Notes: a model not told the origin generated them from the sequence alone. 64,000 bases of DNA from Maribacter stanieri (GCF_900112245.1 NZ_FOYX01000001.1:2095856-2159855), one strand, 5' to 3'; positions 54,460-63,727 are shown, counted from the stretch's first letter. Program-made: numbers and translations.

Positions 54460-54643
54460 AAGTAGGTGTATTAGCTGTAAAATTTGGGGTCTTACACGGG
54501 TAAATTTATATGCTTTACCTTGTTGAAAATATTATTTTCGATACAATACCTATCAATTTCGATAAACGGAATTTAAATGGTTTTGGTTATGTAGGATATT
54601 TTATAGAATTAGTATTCATAAATATTATATTTTATATTTCGGT

Positions 54644-55525
54644 ATGGATAAGATAAAAGTAGACAATTATAGAACCAATAAAAATTTCAAAATAGCTGAT
54701 AATGAGACTTTTGAAGATTTTGGAAAATCTGATAAAGAACTTAAAAAAGAATTATCAAGCATTAGAAGAGAGCTGGGAGAGTTTCAAGATACCATATATG
54801 CACATGGAAAATACAGTATTCTAGTTTGTTTACAGGGTATGGATACCGCAGGAAAAGATAGTTTAATACGTGAAGTGTTTAAAGATTTTAATGTTAGTGG
54901 TGTTGAAGTACATAGTTTTAAGGTGCCAACAGAATTAGAATTGAGTCATAACTATTTATGGCGTCACTATTTGGTTTTACCGGCAAAAGGAAAATTCGGA
55001 GTTTTCAATAGAACTCATTATGAGAATGTATTGGTAACAAGGGTACACCCAGAGTATATATTAAGTGAGCATATACCAGGTATACATACTGTAGATGATA
55101 TAGACCAAAATTTCTGGGATAAAAGATTTGAACAAATCAATGATTTTGAGCGTCATTTAGCAGAAAATGGAACATTGATATTTAAGTTTTTTCTAAACCT
55201 GTCTAAAGAAGAGCAAAGGCAACGTTTATTAAGAAGACTTGCAATTAAAGAGAAACATTGGAAATTTTCTCCAGGCGATTTAAAAGAACGAAAGCTTTGG
55301 GATGTTTACCAAAAGTGCTATGAGGAAGCTATTTCTAAAACAACTCATGATCATGCACCATGGTTTGCTATTCCTGCAGATAATAAAAAAGCTACACGTA
55401 TAATAGTTGCTTCAATTTTGCTTCAATCGTTAAAAAAATACAAAGATATTAAGGAGCCTATGTTGAGCGATAAAATAAAGGCTAATTTAGACAGCTATGA
55501 AGAACAATTACAAGGTGAACAGTAA
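54644..55525 (+). CDS. ppk2: polyphosphate kinase 2 family protein
   Basis: The 293-residue protein has Walker A G65-M-D-T-A-G-K-D-S73, the PPK2 lid-region FGVFNRTHYENVLVTRVHP, and QRLLRRLAIKEKHWKFSPGD. PPK2 enzymes phosphorylate nucleotides with polyphosphate, or the reverse; the class (I-III) cannot be set by eye. It is cytoplasmic. Its end overlaps the start of a peptidase gene by 29 bases. Confidence 0.93.
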   Translation: MDKIKVDNYRTNKNFKIADNETFEDFGKSDKELKKELSSIRRELGEFQDTIYAHGKYSILVCLQGMDTAGKDSLIREVFKDFNVSGVEVHSFKVPTELELSHNYLWRHYLVLPAKGKFGVFNRTHYENVLVTRVHPEYILSEHIPGIHTVDDIDQNFWDKRFEQINDFERHLAENGTLIFKFFLNLSKEEQRQRLLRRLAIKEKHWKFSPGDLKERKLWDVYQKCYEEAISKTTHDHAPWFAIPADNKKATRIIVASILLQSLKKYKDIKEPMLSDKIKANLDSYEEQLQGEQ

Positions 55526-56891
55526 ACTGGTACTATTATTTGTTATTGCTTGCACATCTTTCGGGTTTTCGCAAAGTACAGACCAATTACAGATTAAGAA
55601 GCTTTATGATACTGCCTTAACAGAGGGTAAGGGTTATGATTGGTTGAATTACCTATCTAATCAAATAGGTGGTAGGTTATCTGGATCAATACAAGCACAG
55701 CAGGCAGTTAATTATACCAAATCTCAGTTAGATTCTTTAGGGGTCGATAAGGTTTGGCTACAACCGGTTATGGTACCAAAATGGGTTAGAGGTACGCCAG
55801 AATTTGCATATTTTGAAACGTCTCCTGGAGCCACTACAAATGTACCCATTTGTGCATTAGGAGGTTCTGTACCTACACCACCAAGGGGAATAAAAGCAAA
55901 TATTATAGAGGTAGAGGGCATTGAGCAACTGGCAATTTTAGGCAAAGAAAAGATAGAAGGTAAGATTGTGTTTTTTAATAAACCAATGGATGCTACACAG
56001 ATAGATACTTTTACAGCCTATTCTAATTGCGTTGATCAACGATATGCGGGTGCTTTGGAAGCATCTAAATATGGTGCATTTGGTGTAATTGTTAGATCAA
56101 TGAATCTTCGTTTAGATGATTATCCACATACGGGTTCAATGGGTTATGGTGATCAGGTAGAATCGGAAAGAATACCTGCAGCGGCAATTAGTACTAATGC
56201 TGCCGAATTGTTAAGCACTTCCTTGAAATTGAATCCTGAAATTAAATTCTTTTTTAAGCAGAATTGCAAGCAGTTTAATGATGTTGAATCTTATAATGTT
56301 ATTGCTGAAATTAAAGGAAGTACTACGCCAGAAGAGGTCATAGTAGTTGGTGGGCATTTAGATTCTTGGGATCTAGGCGATGGTTCTCATGATGACGGTG
56401 CAGGTTGTGTTCAAAGTATGGAGGTCTTAAACCTTTTTAAGAAAACAGGTTATAAACCAAAACGAACAATAAGAGTGGTTCTTTTTATGAATGAAGAAAA
56501 TGGTTTAAGGGGAGGAAATAAATATGCAGAAGTTGCTGCGACCAATAATGAAAAACACATATTCGCTTTAGAAAGTGATTCTGGTGGGTTTACTCCACGT
56601 GGTTTTACTTTTGACAGTTCAGATAAAGACTTTGAGAAAGTGTTGGAGTGGAAAAGCCTTTTTGAACCATATTTAATACATTCTTTTAAAAAAGGATTTA
56701 GTGGTGCAGATATTGGTCCGTTGAAAAAAGAGGGTTTAGTACTTGCGGGATTAAGACCAGATTCTCAACGGTATTTTGATCACCACCATGCTGAAAACGA
56801 TACGTTTGAACATGTGAATAGACGCGAACTTCAGTTAGGAGCAGCATCAATGGCAAGTTTAATTTATTTAGTAGATACGTACGGGTTTTAA
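55497..56891 (+). CDS. exported M28-family metallopeptidase
   Basis: A signal peptide (about residues 1-25, ending GFS before QSTDQ) leads to a PA-domain insert (about 120-230) and an M28 catalytic domain: VGGHLDSWDLG (Zn-His/Asp), DDGAGC (Zn-Asp), MNEENGLRGG (Glu base and Zn-Glu) and HHHAENDTFEHVN (Zn-His). It resembles plasma carboxypeptidase Q. It should degrade peptides in the periplasm. The start lies inside ppk2. Confidence 0.92.
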   Translation: MKNNYKVNSKLVLLFVIACTSFGFSQSTDQLQIKKLYDTALTEGKGYDWLNYLSNQIGGRLSGSIQAQQAVNYTKSQLDSLGVDKVWLQPVMVPKWVRGTPEFAYFETSPGATTNVPICALGGSVPTPPRGIKANIIEVEGIEQLAILGKEKIEGKIVFFNKPMDATQIDTFTAYSNCVDQRYAGALEASKYGAFGVIVRSMNLRLDDYPHTGSMGYGDQVESERIPAAAISTNAAELLSTSLKLNPEIKFFFKQNCKQFNDVESYNVIAEIKGSTTPEEVIVVGGHLDSWDLGDGSHDDGAGCVQSMEVLNLFKKTGYKPKRTIRVVLFMNEENGLRGGNKYAEVAATNNEKHIFALESDSGGFTPRGFTFDSSDKDFEKVLEWKSLFEPYLIHSFKKGFSGADIGPLKKEGLVLAGLRPDSQRYFDHHHAENDTFEHVNRRELQLGAASMASLIYLVDTYGF

Positions 56892-57006
56892 TTAACTATG
56901 TTCTTCTATCAACATTGATTTCAAAGCATGGTATAGATTTAAGCTTATTAGGTATTAATTATTTGTCATTTGAAATTGTTAAAATGTTCAAATCGTTAAA
57001 TTTCTT

Positions 57007-57014
57007 TACCTTTG
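57007..57014 (+). promoter_or_regulatory. -7 promoter box of the immunophilin gene
   Basis: TACCTTTG, 22 bases before ATG 57037, matches TAnnTTTG. Confidence 0.5.
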
Positions 57015-57036
57015 CGGCATACTTAAAAAAACTAAA

Positions 57037-57969
57037 ATGGAAGAAGGAATTTACGCCAAGTTTAATACAAATAAAGGCGAAATACTAGTTAAATTAACTC
57101 ATGACAAAACTCCGGGAACAGTTGGTAATTTTGTTGCTTTAGCAGAGGGTAATAAAGAAAATAGCGCCAAAGGTAAAGGTGAGCCTTATTATAATGGTTT
57201 AAAATTTCATAGGGTTATTCCAGATTTTATGATTCAAGGTGGTTGTCCGCAAGGTAGAGGTACTGGCGATGCTGGTTACAAGTTTGATGATGAATTTCAC
57301 CCAGAATTAAAGCATGATGCTCCAGGGGTACTATCTATGGCTAATTCTGGTCCTGGAACTAATGGTAGTCAGTTCTTTATTACACATGTACCAACACCAT
57401 GGTTAGATAACAAGCATACTATTTTTGGACATGTTGCTGCAGGGCAAGAAGTTGTAGATGATATAGCACAAGATGATGTTATTGAGTCTTTGGAAATTGT
57501 AAGAGTTGGCGATACAGCCGAAAAATGGAATGCATTAAAAGCTTTTGAAGATTTCAATGCTTCTGGTGAGGCTAGATTAGCAGCAGAAAAAGCAAAAAAA
57601 GAAGCAGAACTTGATAAAGTTGCTGCAGGTTTTGAGTCTACGGCTTCTGGACTACGTTACAAAATGATTCAGAAAGGTGACGGAGATAAAGCCGAAAAAG
57701 GGCAAAAGGTCTCTGTACATTATGAAGGGTCTCTTTTAGACGGTCAGGTTTTTGATTCGTCTTACAAGCGTAATTCTCCTATAGATTTTCAATTGGGAAT
57801 TGGTCAAGTAATCCCAGGTTGGGATGAAGGTATCTCTTTATTACAAGTTGGTGATAAGGCACGTTTTGTAATTCCATCAGACTTAGCTTATGGATCTGCA
57901 GGTGCAGGTGGTGTTATACCACCAGATGCCACATTAATATTTGATGTAGAATTAATGAAAGTTGGTTAA
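57037..57969 (+). CDS. dual-domain peptidyl-prolyl isomerase: cyclophilin fused to FKBP
   Basis: Residues 1 to about 155 form a cyclophilin ([40 protein letters not shown] with the drug-pocket residues). An Ala/Lys-rich helical linker (about 170-200) leads to an FKBP domain (residues 215-310: [43 protein letters not shown]). Both halves keep their active-site residues, so both may be active. No signal peptide is present: cytoplasmic. Such cyclophilin-FKBP fusions have been described in Flavobacterium. Stands alone with its own promoter and terminator. Confidence 0.95.
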   Translation: MEEGIYAKFNTNKGEILVKLTHDKTPGTVGNFVALAEGNKENSAKGKGEPYYNGLKFHRVIPDFMIQGGCPQGRGTGDAGYKFDDEFHPELKHDAPGVLSMANSGPGTNGSQFFITHVPTPWLDNKHTIFGHVAAGQEVVDDIAQDDVIESLEIVRVGDTAEKWNALKAFEDFNASGEARLAAEKAKKEAELDKVAAGFESTASGLRYKMIQKGDGDKAEKGQKVSVHYEGSLLDGQVFDSSYKRNSPIDFQLGIGQVIPGWDEGISLLQVGDKARFVIPSDLAYGSAGAGGVIPPDATLIFDVELMKVG

Positions 57970-57989
57970 GTAGCTTACTTTTTAAATAC

Positions 57990-58030
57990 TATTAAAACAC
58001 CTGTATTGTAATGATATAGGTGTTTTTTTT
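57990..58030 (+). terminator. terminator after the immunophilin gene
   Basis: AAAACACCTGTA pairs with TATAGGTGTTTT (one mismatch), followed by a T-run. Confidence 0.8.
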
Positions 58031-58035
58031 GATGC

Positions 58036-58122
58036 TTATTTTTTTCGGGTAATAAAACTTCCTAAAAGCAATATTACATTAACAATCATTAAAACTAAAA
58101 ATACGGTCAAAAATGTGGTCAT
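58036..58122 (-). CDS. very small membrane protein (28 aa), MTTFLT type
   Basis: The 28-residue frame begins MTTFLTVFLVLMIVN and ends FITRKK: one membrane span with a basic tail, topology N-out/C-in by the positive-inside rule. Eight of its first ten residues, and all apart from I/V in MTTFLT[IV]FLVL, are shared with the 59-residue protein encoded at 42102-42281. Such identity at the start codon region of two separate loci supports coding function. Role unknown. Confidence 0.5.
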   Translation of the reverse strand: MTTFLTVFLVLMIVNVILLLGSFITRKK

Positions 58123-58225
58123 AACTATAGGTATAAGGTCGGGGAACCGTTCTTGTTTAATCTATAGATAGGTATTTATATAAAAGGTTGCGTTTAAGTT
58201 GAACAAATTTTAAAATAAAGCGCAT

Positions 58226-58256
58226 AAAAAAACCCAAACCAATTGGTTCGGGTTTT
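58226..58256 (-). terminator. terminator after the cold-shock gene
   Basis: AAACCC-AACC pairs with GGTT-GGGTTT around AATT with one mismatch; A/T-runs on both sides. Confidence 0.75.
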
Positions 58257-58282
58257 ATACTATAAAAAAGTTAAATCGTTAC

Positions 58283-58477
58283 CTAGTCAATTACTTTCAC
58301 ATTAACGGCGTTTAATCCTTTTTTACCTTGTTGTAGTTCAAATTCTACAACATCACCTTCACGAACTTCATCGATTAAGCCAGAAATGTGTACAAAATGA
58401 TCTTCGTTTGAACCATCTTCAGTGATAAATCCGTAACCTTTAGAATCATTGAAGAATTTTACTGTTCCTTTACTCAT
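58283..58477 (-). CDS. csp: cold-shock domain protein
   Basis: A single 64-residue cold-shock domain with RNP1 KGYGFI (13-18) and RNP2 HFVHI (27-31). These proteins bind single-stranded RNA/DNA and melt mRNA structure. It is monocistronic with a terminator and a TATCTTCG box just upstream that is near the -7 consensus. Intact. Confidence 0.95.
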   Translation of the reverse strand: MSKGTVKFFNDSKGYGFITEDGSNEDHFVHISGLIDEVREGDVVEFELQQGKKGLNAVNVKVID

Positions 58478-58606
58478 AATAGAAAAATTAAATATTAATT
58501 AAAGTGCGAAGATAGTTTTTTTTTGTTTAAATACTTAAAAACTTACGCGTTATCTTAATGTTAATAATAATAGTCTAAAGTATTGAGAATGAACTTGTTT
58601 TTAAGC

Positions 58607-59245
58607 CTATGCAGTAGGGTCTGGCGTCATTCTTAAATATGGTTTTACTTCGGTAACTCCCTTAGAAAATATGTCCTTTGCATCTGCTGTAGATATAGCA
58701 GGACTAACTACTACATCCTTTCCATGTTCCCAATTTGCTGGTGTTGCAACTTTATGATTAGCTGTAAGTTGCAAGGAATCTATTACTCTTAAAAGTTCGT
58801 AGAAATTTCTTCCTGTAGATGCTGGGTACGTCAATGTCAACTTAACGGATTTATCTGGAGCAATTATAAATACAGAACGAACGGTAAGATTGTTGTCTGC
58901 ATTTGGATGAATCATGTCATATAAATCTGAAACTTTTTTGTCCTCATCGGCTATAATAGGAAAATTAACTACCGTATCCTGAACTTCGTTAATGTCTTTG
59001 ATCCATTCTGCATGTGATGCTGCGCCGTCAACACTCAAAGCAATCATTTTTACATTTCTCTTATCAAATTCTCCCTTAAATTTTGCAGCTGTACCTAACT
59101 CTGTAGTACATACTGGTGTGAAATCTGCTGGGTGAGAAAATAATATTCCCCAGCTATCACCAAGGTAATCGTATAAATTTATAGTTCCTACTGAGCTATC
59201 TGCTGTGAAATTAGGAGCTTTGTCTCCTAAGCGTATTGTTGCCAT
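58607..59245 (-). CDS. 1-Cys peroxiredoxin (Prx6-type)
   Basis: A 212-residue AhpC/TSA protein with PADFTPVC46, the peroxidatic Cys, which is the only Cys in the protein, so no resolving Cys exists. The C-terminal extension (about 165-212) matches Prx6 rather than AhpC. It reduces H2O2 or organic peroxides using an outside thiol. It lies divergent from a DinB/BstA-like gene, whose family works with bacillithiol-type thiols; a link is possible but only inferred. Confidence 0.92.
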   Translation of the reverse strand: MATIRLGDKAPNFTADSSVGTINLYDYLGDSWGILFSHPADFTPVCTTELGTAAKFKGEFDKRNVKMIALSVDGAASHAEWIKDINEVQDTVVNFPIIADEDKKVSDLYDMIHPNADNNLTVRSVFIIAPDKSVKLTLTYPASTGRNFYELLRVIDSLQLTANHKVATPANWEHGKDVVVSPAISTADAKDIFSKGVTEVKPYLRMTPDPTA

Positions 59246-59355
59246 AATGGTATGATTTTGTATAATTAATTTTATATCCTATAAAATTAGTAGATTATAT
59301 AACCTTGGCTAAAGGTTTTAGGTTAAAAGTCTATTAAAATTTCTACTTTTAAATT

Positions 59356-59892
59356 ATGGAAGAATTAGAAAAATTAAAATACCCGATTGGACATTTTGAA
59401 TGCCCAAAGGATATCTCAAAAGATGATATTGAAATATGGATTAAGGTATTGGAAACCCTACCTGAACGTTTGTCAAATCTTGTAAATAATTTTTCTGAAA
59501 ATCAACTCAATACCCCTTATAGAAAAGATGGTTGGACGGTAAGACAGGTAATACACCATATGGCAGATAGTCATCACCATAGTTACACACGTTTTAAATG
59601 GGCATTGACAGAGAATAGACCATTGATTAAGGTTTATGAAGAAAAAAAATGGAGTGAGCTGATTGATGCTAGAACGGCCCCAATTTCCTTATCCTTATCC
59701 TATCTGACGGCCTTGCATGCCAAATTGGTTTATTTGTTAACCAGACTTTCGGCAGAAGATTTAAAGGTAAGTTACATACACCCAGATGGAAATGTAAATG
59801 TTTCTGTGGCAGAGAATATTGGTAAATATGCTTGGCATAGTAATCATCATTTTGCTCACATTGAAAATTTATCTTTGAGACAAAATTGGTAA
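59356..59892 (+). CDS. DinB/YfiT-like putative thiol transferase (BstA family)
   Basis: A 178-residue helical-bundle protein. YPIGHFECP at the start, VIHHMADSHHHSYTRFKWAL and YAWHSNHHFAHI give the three His ligands of the DinB-like metal site. Closest by eye to YfiT/BstA of Bacillus, a putative bacillithiol S-transferase. Bacillithiol synthesis genes are not in the window, though flavobacteria are known to make bacillithiol. Cytoplasmic. Confidence 0.85.
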   Translation: MEELEKLKYPIGHFECPKDISKDDIEIWIKVLETLPERLSNLVNNFSENQLNTPYRKDGWTVRQVIHHMADSHHHSYTRFKWALTENRPLIKVYEEKKWSELIDARTAPISLSLSYLTALHAKLVYLLTRLSAEDLKVSYIHPDGNVNVSVAENIGKYAWHSNHHFAHIENLSLRQNW

Positions 59893-59897
59893 GATTT

Positions 59898-60425
59898 TTA
59901 AATATCCTTTTTTAATAAATACATTGGTTTTTCTTCTTCAATAACATTGCTGAAAGGTACTTTGGTAGTGCCTACAATTGAGAAATTATTATTTATGTAG
60001 AATTGTAGTGCAGGTCCTTTTTGCATAGATTCTAGAAAAATGGTCTTTTTTAAATGCTTCTTGGCTATATTTTCTACAAAATGCAAGCTTTTGGTGCCTA
60101 TACCTTTGCCAGAGAATTCTTTGAGAATATAAATCTTATCTAGGTAAAGAGCATCAAGCTTATTGTAGGTTTGTAATTCTTTGTGAAGCGTAATTTTAAG
60201 TATTCCTATATATTCAATATTTACTTTAATCAAATACAGAACAGTATTCTCATCTTGTTCTTCATTCAATAAAACTTGATGTGTAAAACTGCTTTCAATA
60301 TAGGTGTCAGTAACTCCATTGGGCCATAAATGTCTATAATGCTGGTTATAAGCTTTTGTGCCTATTTCTATATACGTTTGGTAATGAGATGGCTGTAGTA
60401 CTTCAAATTTAATAGTATCATCCAT
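59898..60425 (-). CDS. GNAT-family N-acetyltransferase
   Basis: From ATG 60425 the protein is 175 residues. YLDKIYILKEFSGKGIGTKSLHF is the acetyl-CoA-binding motif A (Gly-x-Gly-x), and ALQFYINNNFSIVG matches motif B. The N-terminal YQTYIEIGTKAYNQHYRHLW is typical of RimI/YitI-like members. A longer frame runs back into the thioredoxin-like gene and is rejected because the ATG at 60425 lies 26 bases past that gene's end. Substrate unknown. Confidence 0.85.
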   Translation of the reverse strand: MDDTIKFEVLQPSHYQTYIEIGTKAYNQHYRHLWPNGVTDTYIESSFTHQVLLNEEQDENTVLYLIKVNIEYIGILKITLHKELQTYNKLDALYLDKIYILKEFSGKGIGTKSLHFVENIAKKHLKKTIFLESMQKGPALQFYINNNFSIVGTTKVPFSNVIEEEKPMYLLKKDI

Positions 60426-60450
60426 AAACTTAACTGATTTACGAATTTTA

Positions 60451-61014
60451 TTAGCTGTTTTTCTTCCATTTAATATTACAGCCAATGCTGGGCTTTTGCA
60501 TAGGGTCAATTTCTTTCCCGGAGATTAAATTGTCAATCGCATTTCTAAGATCCTTACCATTTAAAGGTAATTCGTTTCCAGGTCTAGAATCGTCTAACTG
60601 CCCTCTATAGACTAGCTTAAGCTTATCATCAAAAAGATAGAAATCTGGGGTGCAAGCCGCATCGTATTTTTTAGCTACACTCTGGTCTTCATCATATAAA
60701 TATGGAAAAGTGTAATTTTCAGCTTTTGCCTTAATTCGCATGAATTGCGGAGCGTCTTCAGGATAATTTTCGACATCATTACTAGAGATAGCAATAAAAT
60801 GAATACCCTTTTTCCTGTATTCTATAGCCATTTTAGTGATTTCTGGATTTACATGAATAACAAATGGGCAATGATTACAAATGAACATTATTACGGTGCC
60901 CTTTTCTCCATTTAAAGCATGTAGGTTCAACGTCTGTTTGCTAATAGTATCTAACAAACTAAATTCTGGAGCCAGTGTGCCTAGTGCCAACATTTTGCTT
61001 TCCGTTCTTGCCAT
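60451..61014 (-). CDS. thioredoxin-fold protein (AhpC/TSA redoxin)
   Basis: The 187-residue protein has C46-N-H-C49 in VIMFICNHCPFV, APEFSLLDTISKQTLNL at the start, and AACTPDFYLFDDKLKLVYRGQLDD, the pattern of a widespread CNHCPFV redoxin group. No signal peptide is present, so it is cytoplasmic. It may reduce disulfides or act as a peroxidase; not established. It precedes the acetyltransferase gene by 25 bases in the same direction. Confidence 0.88.
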   Translation of the reverse strand: MARTESKMLALGTLAPEFSLLDTISKQTLNLHALNGEKGTVIMFICNHCPFVIHVNPEITKMAIEYRKKGIHFIAISSNDVENYPEDAPQFMRIKAKAENYTFPYLYDEDQSVAKKYDAACTPDFYLFDDKLKLVYRGQLDDSRPGNELPLNGKDLRNAIDNLISGKEIDPMQKPSIGCNIKWKKNS

Positions 61015-61112
61015 ATCAACTAAAATTTTAGTGTACTAAGTTAACAAATTAATACCCCTTGCTTTTACTTTATACTATTCTTAAATTCATTAATCCATTA
61101 AAAATTATAGTT

Positions 61113-61415
61113 ATGGAAAAATCATATGTATCATTGTCTATTGCAATTAAAGCGTTACAAGAAGAAGGCTATACCGAAGATTTTAACCTTTGTGACGCTG
61201 GGGTTGAAAATAAAAACAAAAAGAAGATTCATTCGGCAACCGAATTGGATGTTGTGAAATTTTATCGTTTTGAAGGTATGAGCAACCCAGATGATAACAC
61301 CATTCTGTATGTTATAGAAACCAATAAAGGAGAGAAGGGCTTGTTAGTAGATGCATATGGCATGTATTCAGGAAATGTACCAAAAGAATTAATAGAAAAA
61401 CTCAGAATTACATAA
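61113..61415 (+). CDS. conserved small protein (100 aa), unknown function
   Basis: From ATG 61113: MEKSYVSLSIAIKALQEEGY, then ATELDVVKFYRFEGMSNPDDN and LVDAYGMYSGNVPKELIEKL. Proteins of this kind are often labelled phosphoribosylpyrophosphate synthetase-like in flavobacterial genomes, but it lacks PRPP synthase motifs and is too short. The next gene starts on the last base of its stop codon, so the two are translationally coupled. The frame from 61059 adds a hydrophobic run that is not conserved-looking. Confidence 0.75.
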   Translation: MEKSYVSLSIAIKALQEEGYTEDFNLCDAGVENKNKKKIHSATELDVVKFYRFEGMSNPDDNTILYVIETNKGEKGLLVDAYGMYSGNVPKELIEKLRIT

Positions 61416-61753
61416 TGGAAGAAACTATTACATGGGGCGATTTTAGTAAAATTGATATGAGGGTAGGTACTGTAATTGCAGTTTATGACTTTCCGGAAGC
61501 TAGAAATCCATCTTACAAATTAGAAATAGATTTTGGTTCGGAAATAGGCGTTAGAAAAACATCTGCCCAAATAACCGAAAAGTATAAAAAAGAGGAAATT
61601 ATAGGTAATCAAGTTATAGCGGTGGTAAATTTTCCTAAGAAACAAATTGCCAATTTTATGAGCGAATGTCTTATATTAGGTGCTGTAGAAAAAAGTTCGG
61701 TGGTGCTAATTCAGCCTCAAATGAAAGTGCCTAACGGATTAAAAATTTCCTAA
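61415..61753 (+). CDS. csaA: CsaA-like tRNA-binding-domain protein
   Basis: A 112-residue OB-fold: ITWGDFSKIDMRVGTVIAVYDFPEA at the start, VRKTSAQITEKYKKEEIIG and FPKKQIANFMSECLILGA fit CsaA, a dimeric tRNA-binding/chaperone-like protein. It is coupled to the preceding small gene by TAATG and followed 4 bases later by the transporter gene. Confidence 0.93.
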   Translation: MEETITWGDFSKIDMRVGTVIAVYDFPEARNPSYKLEIDFGSEIGVRKTSAQITEKYKKEEIIGNQVIAVVNFPKKQIANFMSECLILGAVEKSSVVLIQPQMKVPNGLKIS

Positions 61754-61757
61754 ATTT

Positions 61758-62678
61758 TTGACAGAAAGTATTTTAGATAAGGTTCTTATTAATTTTGATT
61801 CTGGTTCGTTATGGGTTATGAACTTAGTTTTAGGTTTAGTGATGTTTGGGGTTGCATTAGAGATATCAATTTCAGATTTTAAACCTCTATGGTCAAAACC
61901 AAAAGCACTATTGGTTGGGTTAACTAGTCAATTCATTTTACTGCCTGCAATTACTTTTTTACTGGTTTTGATTATTGAACCCTTCCCAAGCATTGCGTTA
62001 GGAATGTTTATGGTTGCAGCCTGCCCTGGTGGTAATATTTCTAATTTTATTTCTTATCTGTCAAAGGCTAATACTGCATTATCTGTAAGCCTAACGGCAA
62101 TTGCAACTATTTTGGCAATAGTAATGACACCATTGAATTTTCATTTCTGGTCTATGCTGTATGAACCCAGTTCAAGTCTAATAAATGAAATTTCTATATC
62201 ACCTTTAGAGATGGTCAAACTGGTCTTTTTGTTGTTAGGTCTTCCGTTAGTATTGGGTATGTATTTAAATTATAGTAACCCTGTGCTAGCTTTAAAAATA
62301 GCTAAAAAGCTGAAAATAGTTTCACTAGTATTCTTTATTTGCTTAGTGTTTATAGCACTATATAATAACCGAGTAATTTTCATGGATTATATTCTTTATG
62401 TTTTTTGGATTGTTCTAATTCATAATCTGGTAGCTTTTTCTACAGGATATAGTATGGGGAGATTATTTCATTTGCCAGAAGATAGTTTACGATCGATTAC
62501 CATAGAAACCGGAATACAAAATTCTGGACTTGGGTTGTTATTAATTTTTACCTTCTTTGATGGTTTAGGAGGTATGGCATTACTTGCTGCATTTTGGGGG
62601 ATTTGGCATATAATTTCTGGTTTAATTTTAGCTGCTTTTTGGAATAGAAAGTCGGTTGTTAAAGAGACTGTAGCTTGA
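61758..62678 (+). CDS. bile acid:sodium symporter family transporter
   Basis: TTG start; 306 residues with about nine to ten membrane segments. LGMFMVAACPGGNISNFISYLSKAN and ITIETGIQNSGLGLLL are the conserved BASS family crossover motifs that bind sodium. Substrates in bacteria are mostly unknown organic anions. Its end overlaps the acyltransferase gene by 4 bases. Part of a four-gene unit 61113-63727. Confidence 0.9.
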   Translation: MTESILDKVLINFDSGSLWVMNLVLGLVMFGVALEISISDFKPLWSKPKALLVGLTSQFILLPAITFLLVLIIEPFPSIALGMFMVAACPGGNISNFISYLSKANTALSVSLTAIATILAIVMTPLNFHFWSMLYEPSSSLINEISISPLEMVKLVFLLLGLPLVLGMYLNYSNPVLALKIAKKLKIVSLVFFICLVFIALYNNRVIFMDYILYVFWIVLIHNLVAFSTGYSMGRLFHLPEDSLRSITIETGIQNSGLGLLLIFTFFDGLGGMALLAAFWGIWHIISGLILAAFWNRKSVVKETVA

Positions 62679-63727
62679 GCGGATTTATTTATTCCATAGT
62701 GAAAGTAATAGTGAAAACCGGACTTTACGGTTATCATAAAAAAATTACTATTTCAGGGCTAGAAAATATACCAGTAGATAAACCGGTAATGTTTCTACCT
62801 AACCATCAAAGTGCCTTAATGGATGTGTTGTTGATTGCAACAGATTGTAATCGTAAACCTTATTTTTTAACCAGATCAGATGTTTTTAAAGGAAAATTTT
62901 TAAAACGTGTTTTTAACTATTTTCAAATGTTACCCATTTATAGAATGCGTGATGGTAGGGGCACACTTTTTAATAATGATGCGATTTTTAATTCTTGTGC
63001 AGAAATTTTAAATAGGAGAGAGGCATTGCTTTTATTTCCGGAGGCAAATCATAGTTTGCAGCGAAGGGTTAGGCCGTTAAGTAAAGGGTTCACTAGAATA
63101 TTATTCAGGGCTTTTGAGCTTTACCCGGATTTAGATGTTCAATTAATTCCTGTAGGGTTTAATTATAAAAATGCAACACATTTTCCAGATGAAGTTTCTA
63201 TTTATTATGGTAAACCTATATCGGCTAAGAGGCTATTTAATGCAGCGGATTTAAACTCCTCTAGTCTTACTATCAAAAATAAGATTACAAGCAATTTACG
63301 GCAATTGACAACTCATATACCAAATGAAGAGCAATACGATGCTATAAACAATAGGCTGATAAATGAAAAAGCAGATTTTTTGAATCCTATTGCTATAAAT
63401 AAGAAAGTTAAGGCTTATTCAAAGCAGCATTTAGGCGATTCTAATGAAGTGGTTATTCCGAATCAAAATACTGATTTCTACAAATCAGTATTTAGTATTT
63501 TGAATTTTCCCGTTGTTATTGTCTGGCGATTATGGCTAAAGCCGAAGGTGCCAGAAGATGAGTTTATGGGAACTTTTAGATTCGCATTTGGCTTACTATC
63601 ATATCCTATTTACCTACTGTTACTTTTTATACTGTTATCAATATTTTCTACACTTAGTATTGCACTATTGATTACTGTAGTTTTAACTATGATAAACATT
63701 CTGCTGGTTAAATATGCTTTACGGTAA
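62675..63727 (+). CDS. 1-acyl-glycerol-3-phosphate acyltransferase-like protein (PlsC superfamily)
   Basis: TTG start, 350 residues. PNH44-Q-S-A-L-M-D50 is the catalytic motif, with one residue more between His and Asp than the usual HxxxxD, as seen in a Bacteroidetes subgroup; FPEANHS is block III. The C-terminal third has two or three membrane segments (about 270-345), unlike short PlsC. It acylates a lysophospholipid or related acceptor in the membrane. A strong terminator follows. Confidence 0.88.
   Translation: MSGFIYSIVKVIVKTGLYGYHKKITISGLENIPVDKPVMFLPNHQSALMDVLLIATDCNRKPYFLTRSDVFKGKFLKRVFNYFQMLPIYRMRDGRGTLFNNDAIFNSCAEILNRREALLLFPEANHSLQRRVRPLSKGFTRILFRAFELYPDLDVQLIPVGFNYKNATHFPDEVSIYYGKPISAKRLFNAADLNSSSLTIKNKITSNLRQLTTHIPNEEQYDAINNRLINEKADFLNPIAINKKVKAYSKQHLGDSNEVVIPNQNTDFYKSVFSILNFPVVIVWRLWLKPKVPEDEFMGTFRFAFGLLSYPIYLLLLFILLSIFSTLSIALLITVVLTMINILLVKYALR

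Noticed and set aside
62440-62450. ACAGGATA core inside the BASS transporter gene
   Set aside because: Within coding DNA and not followed by a start at suitable distance; chance match that sets the background for the motif claim.
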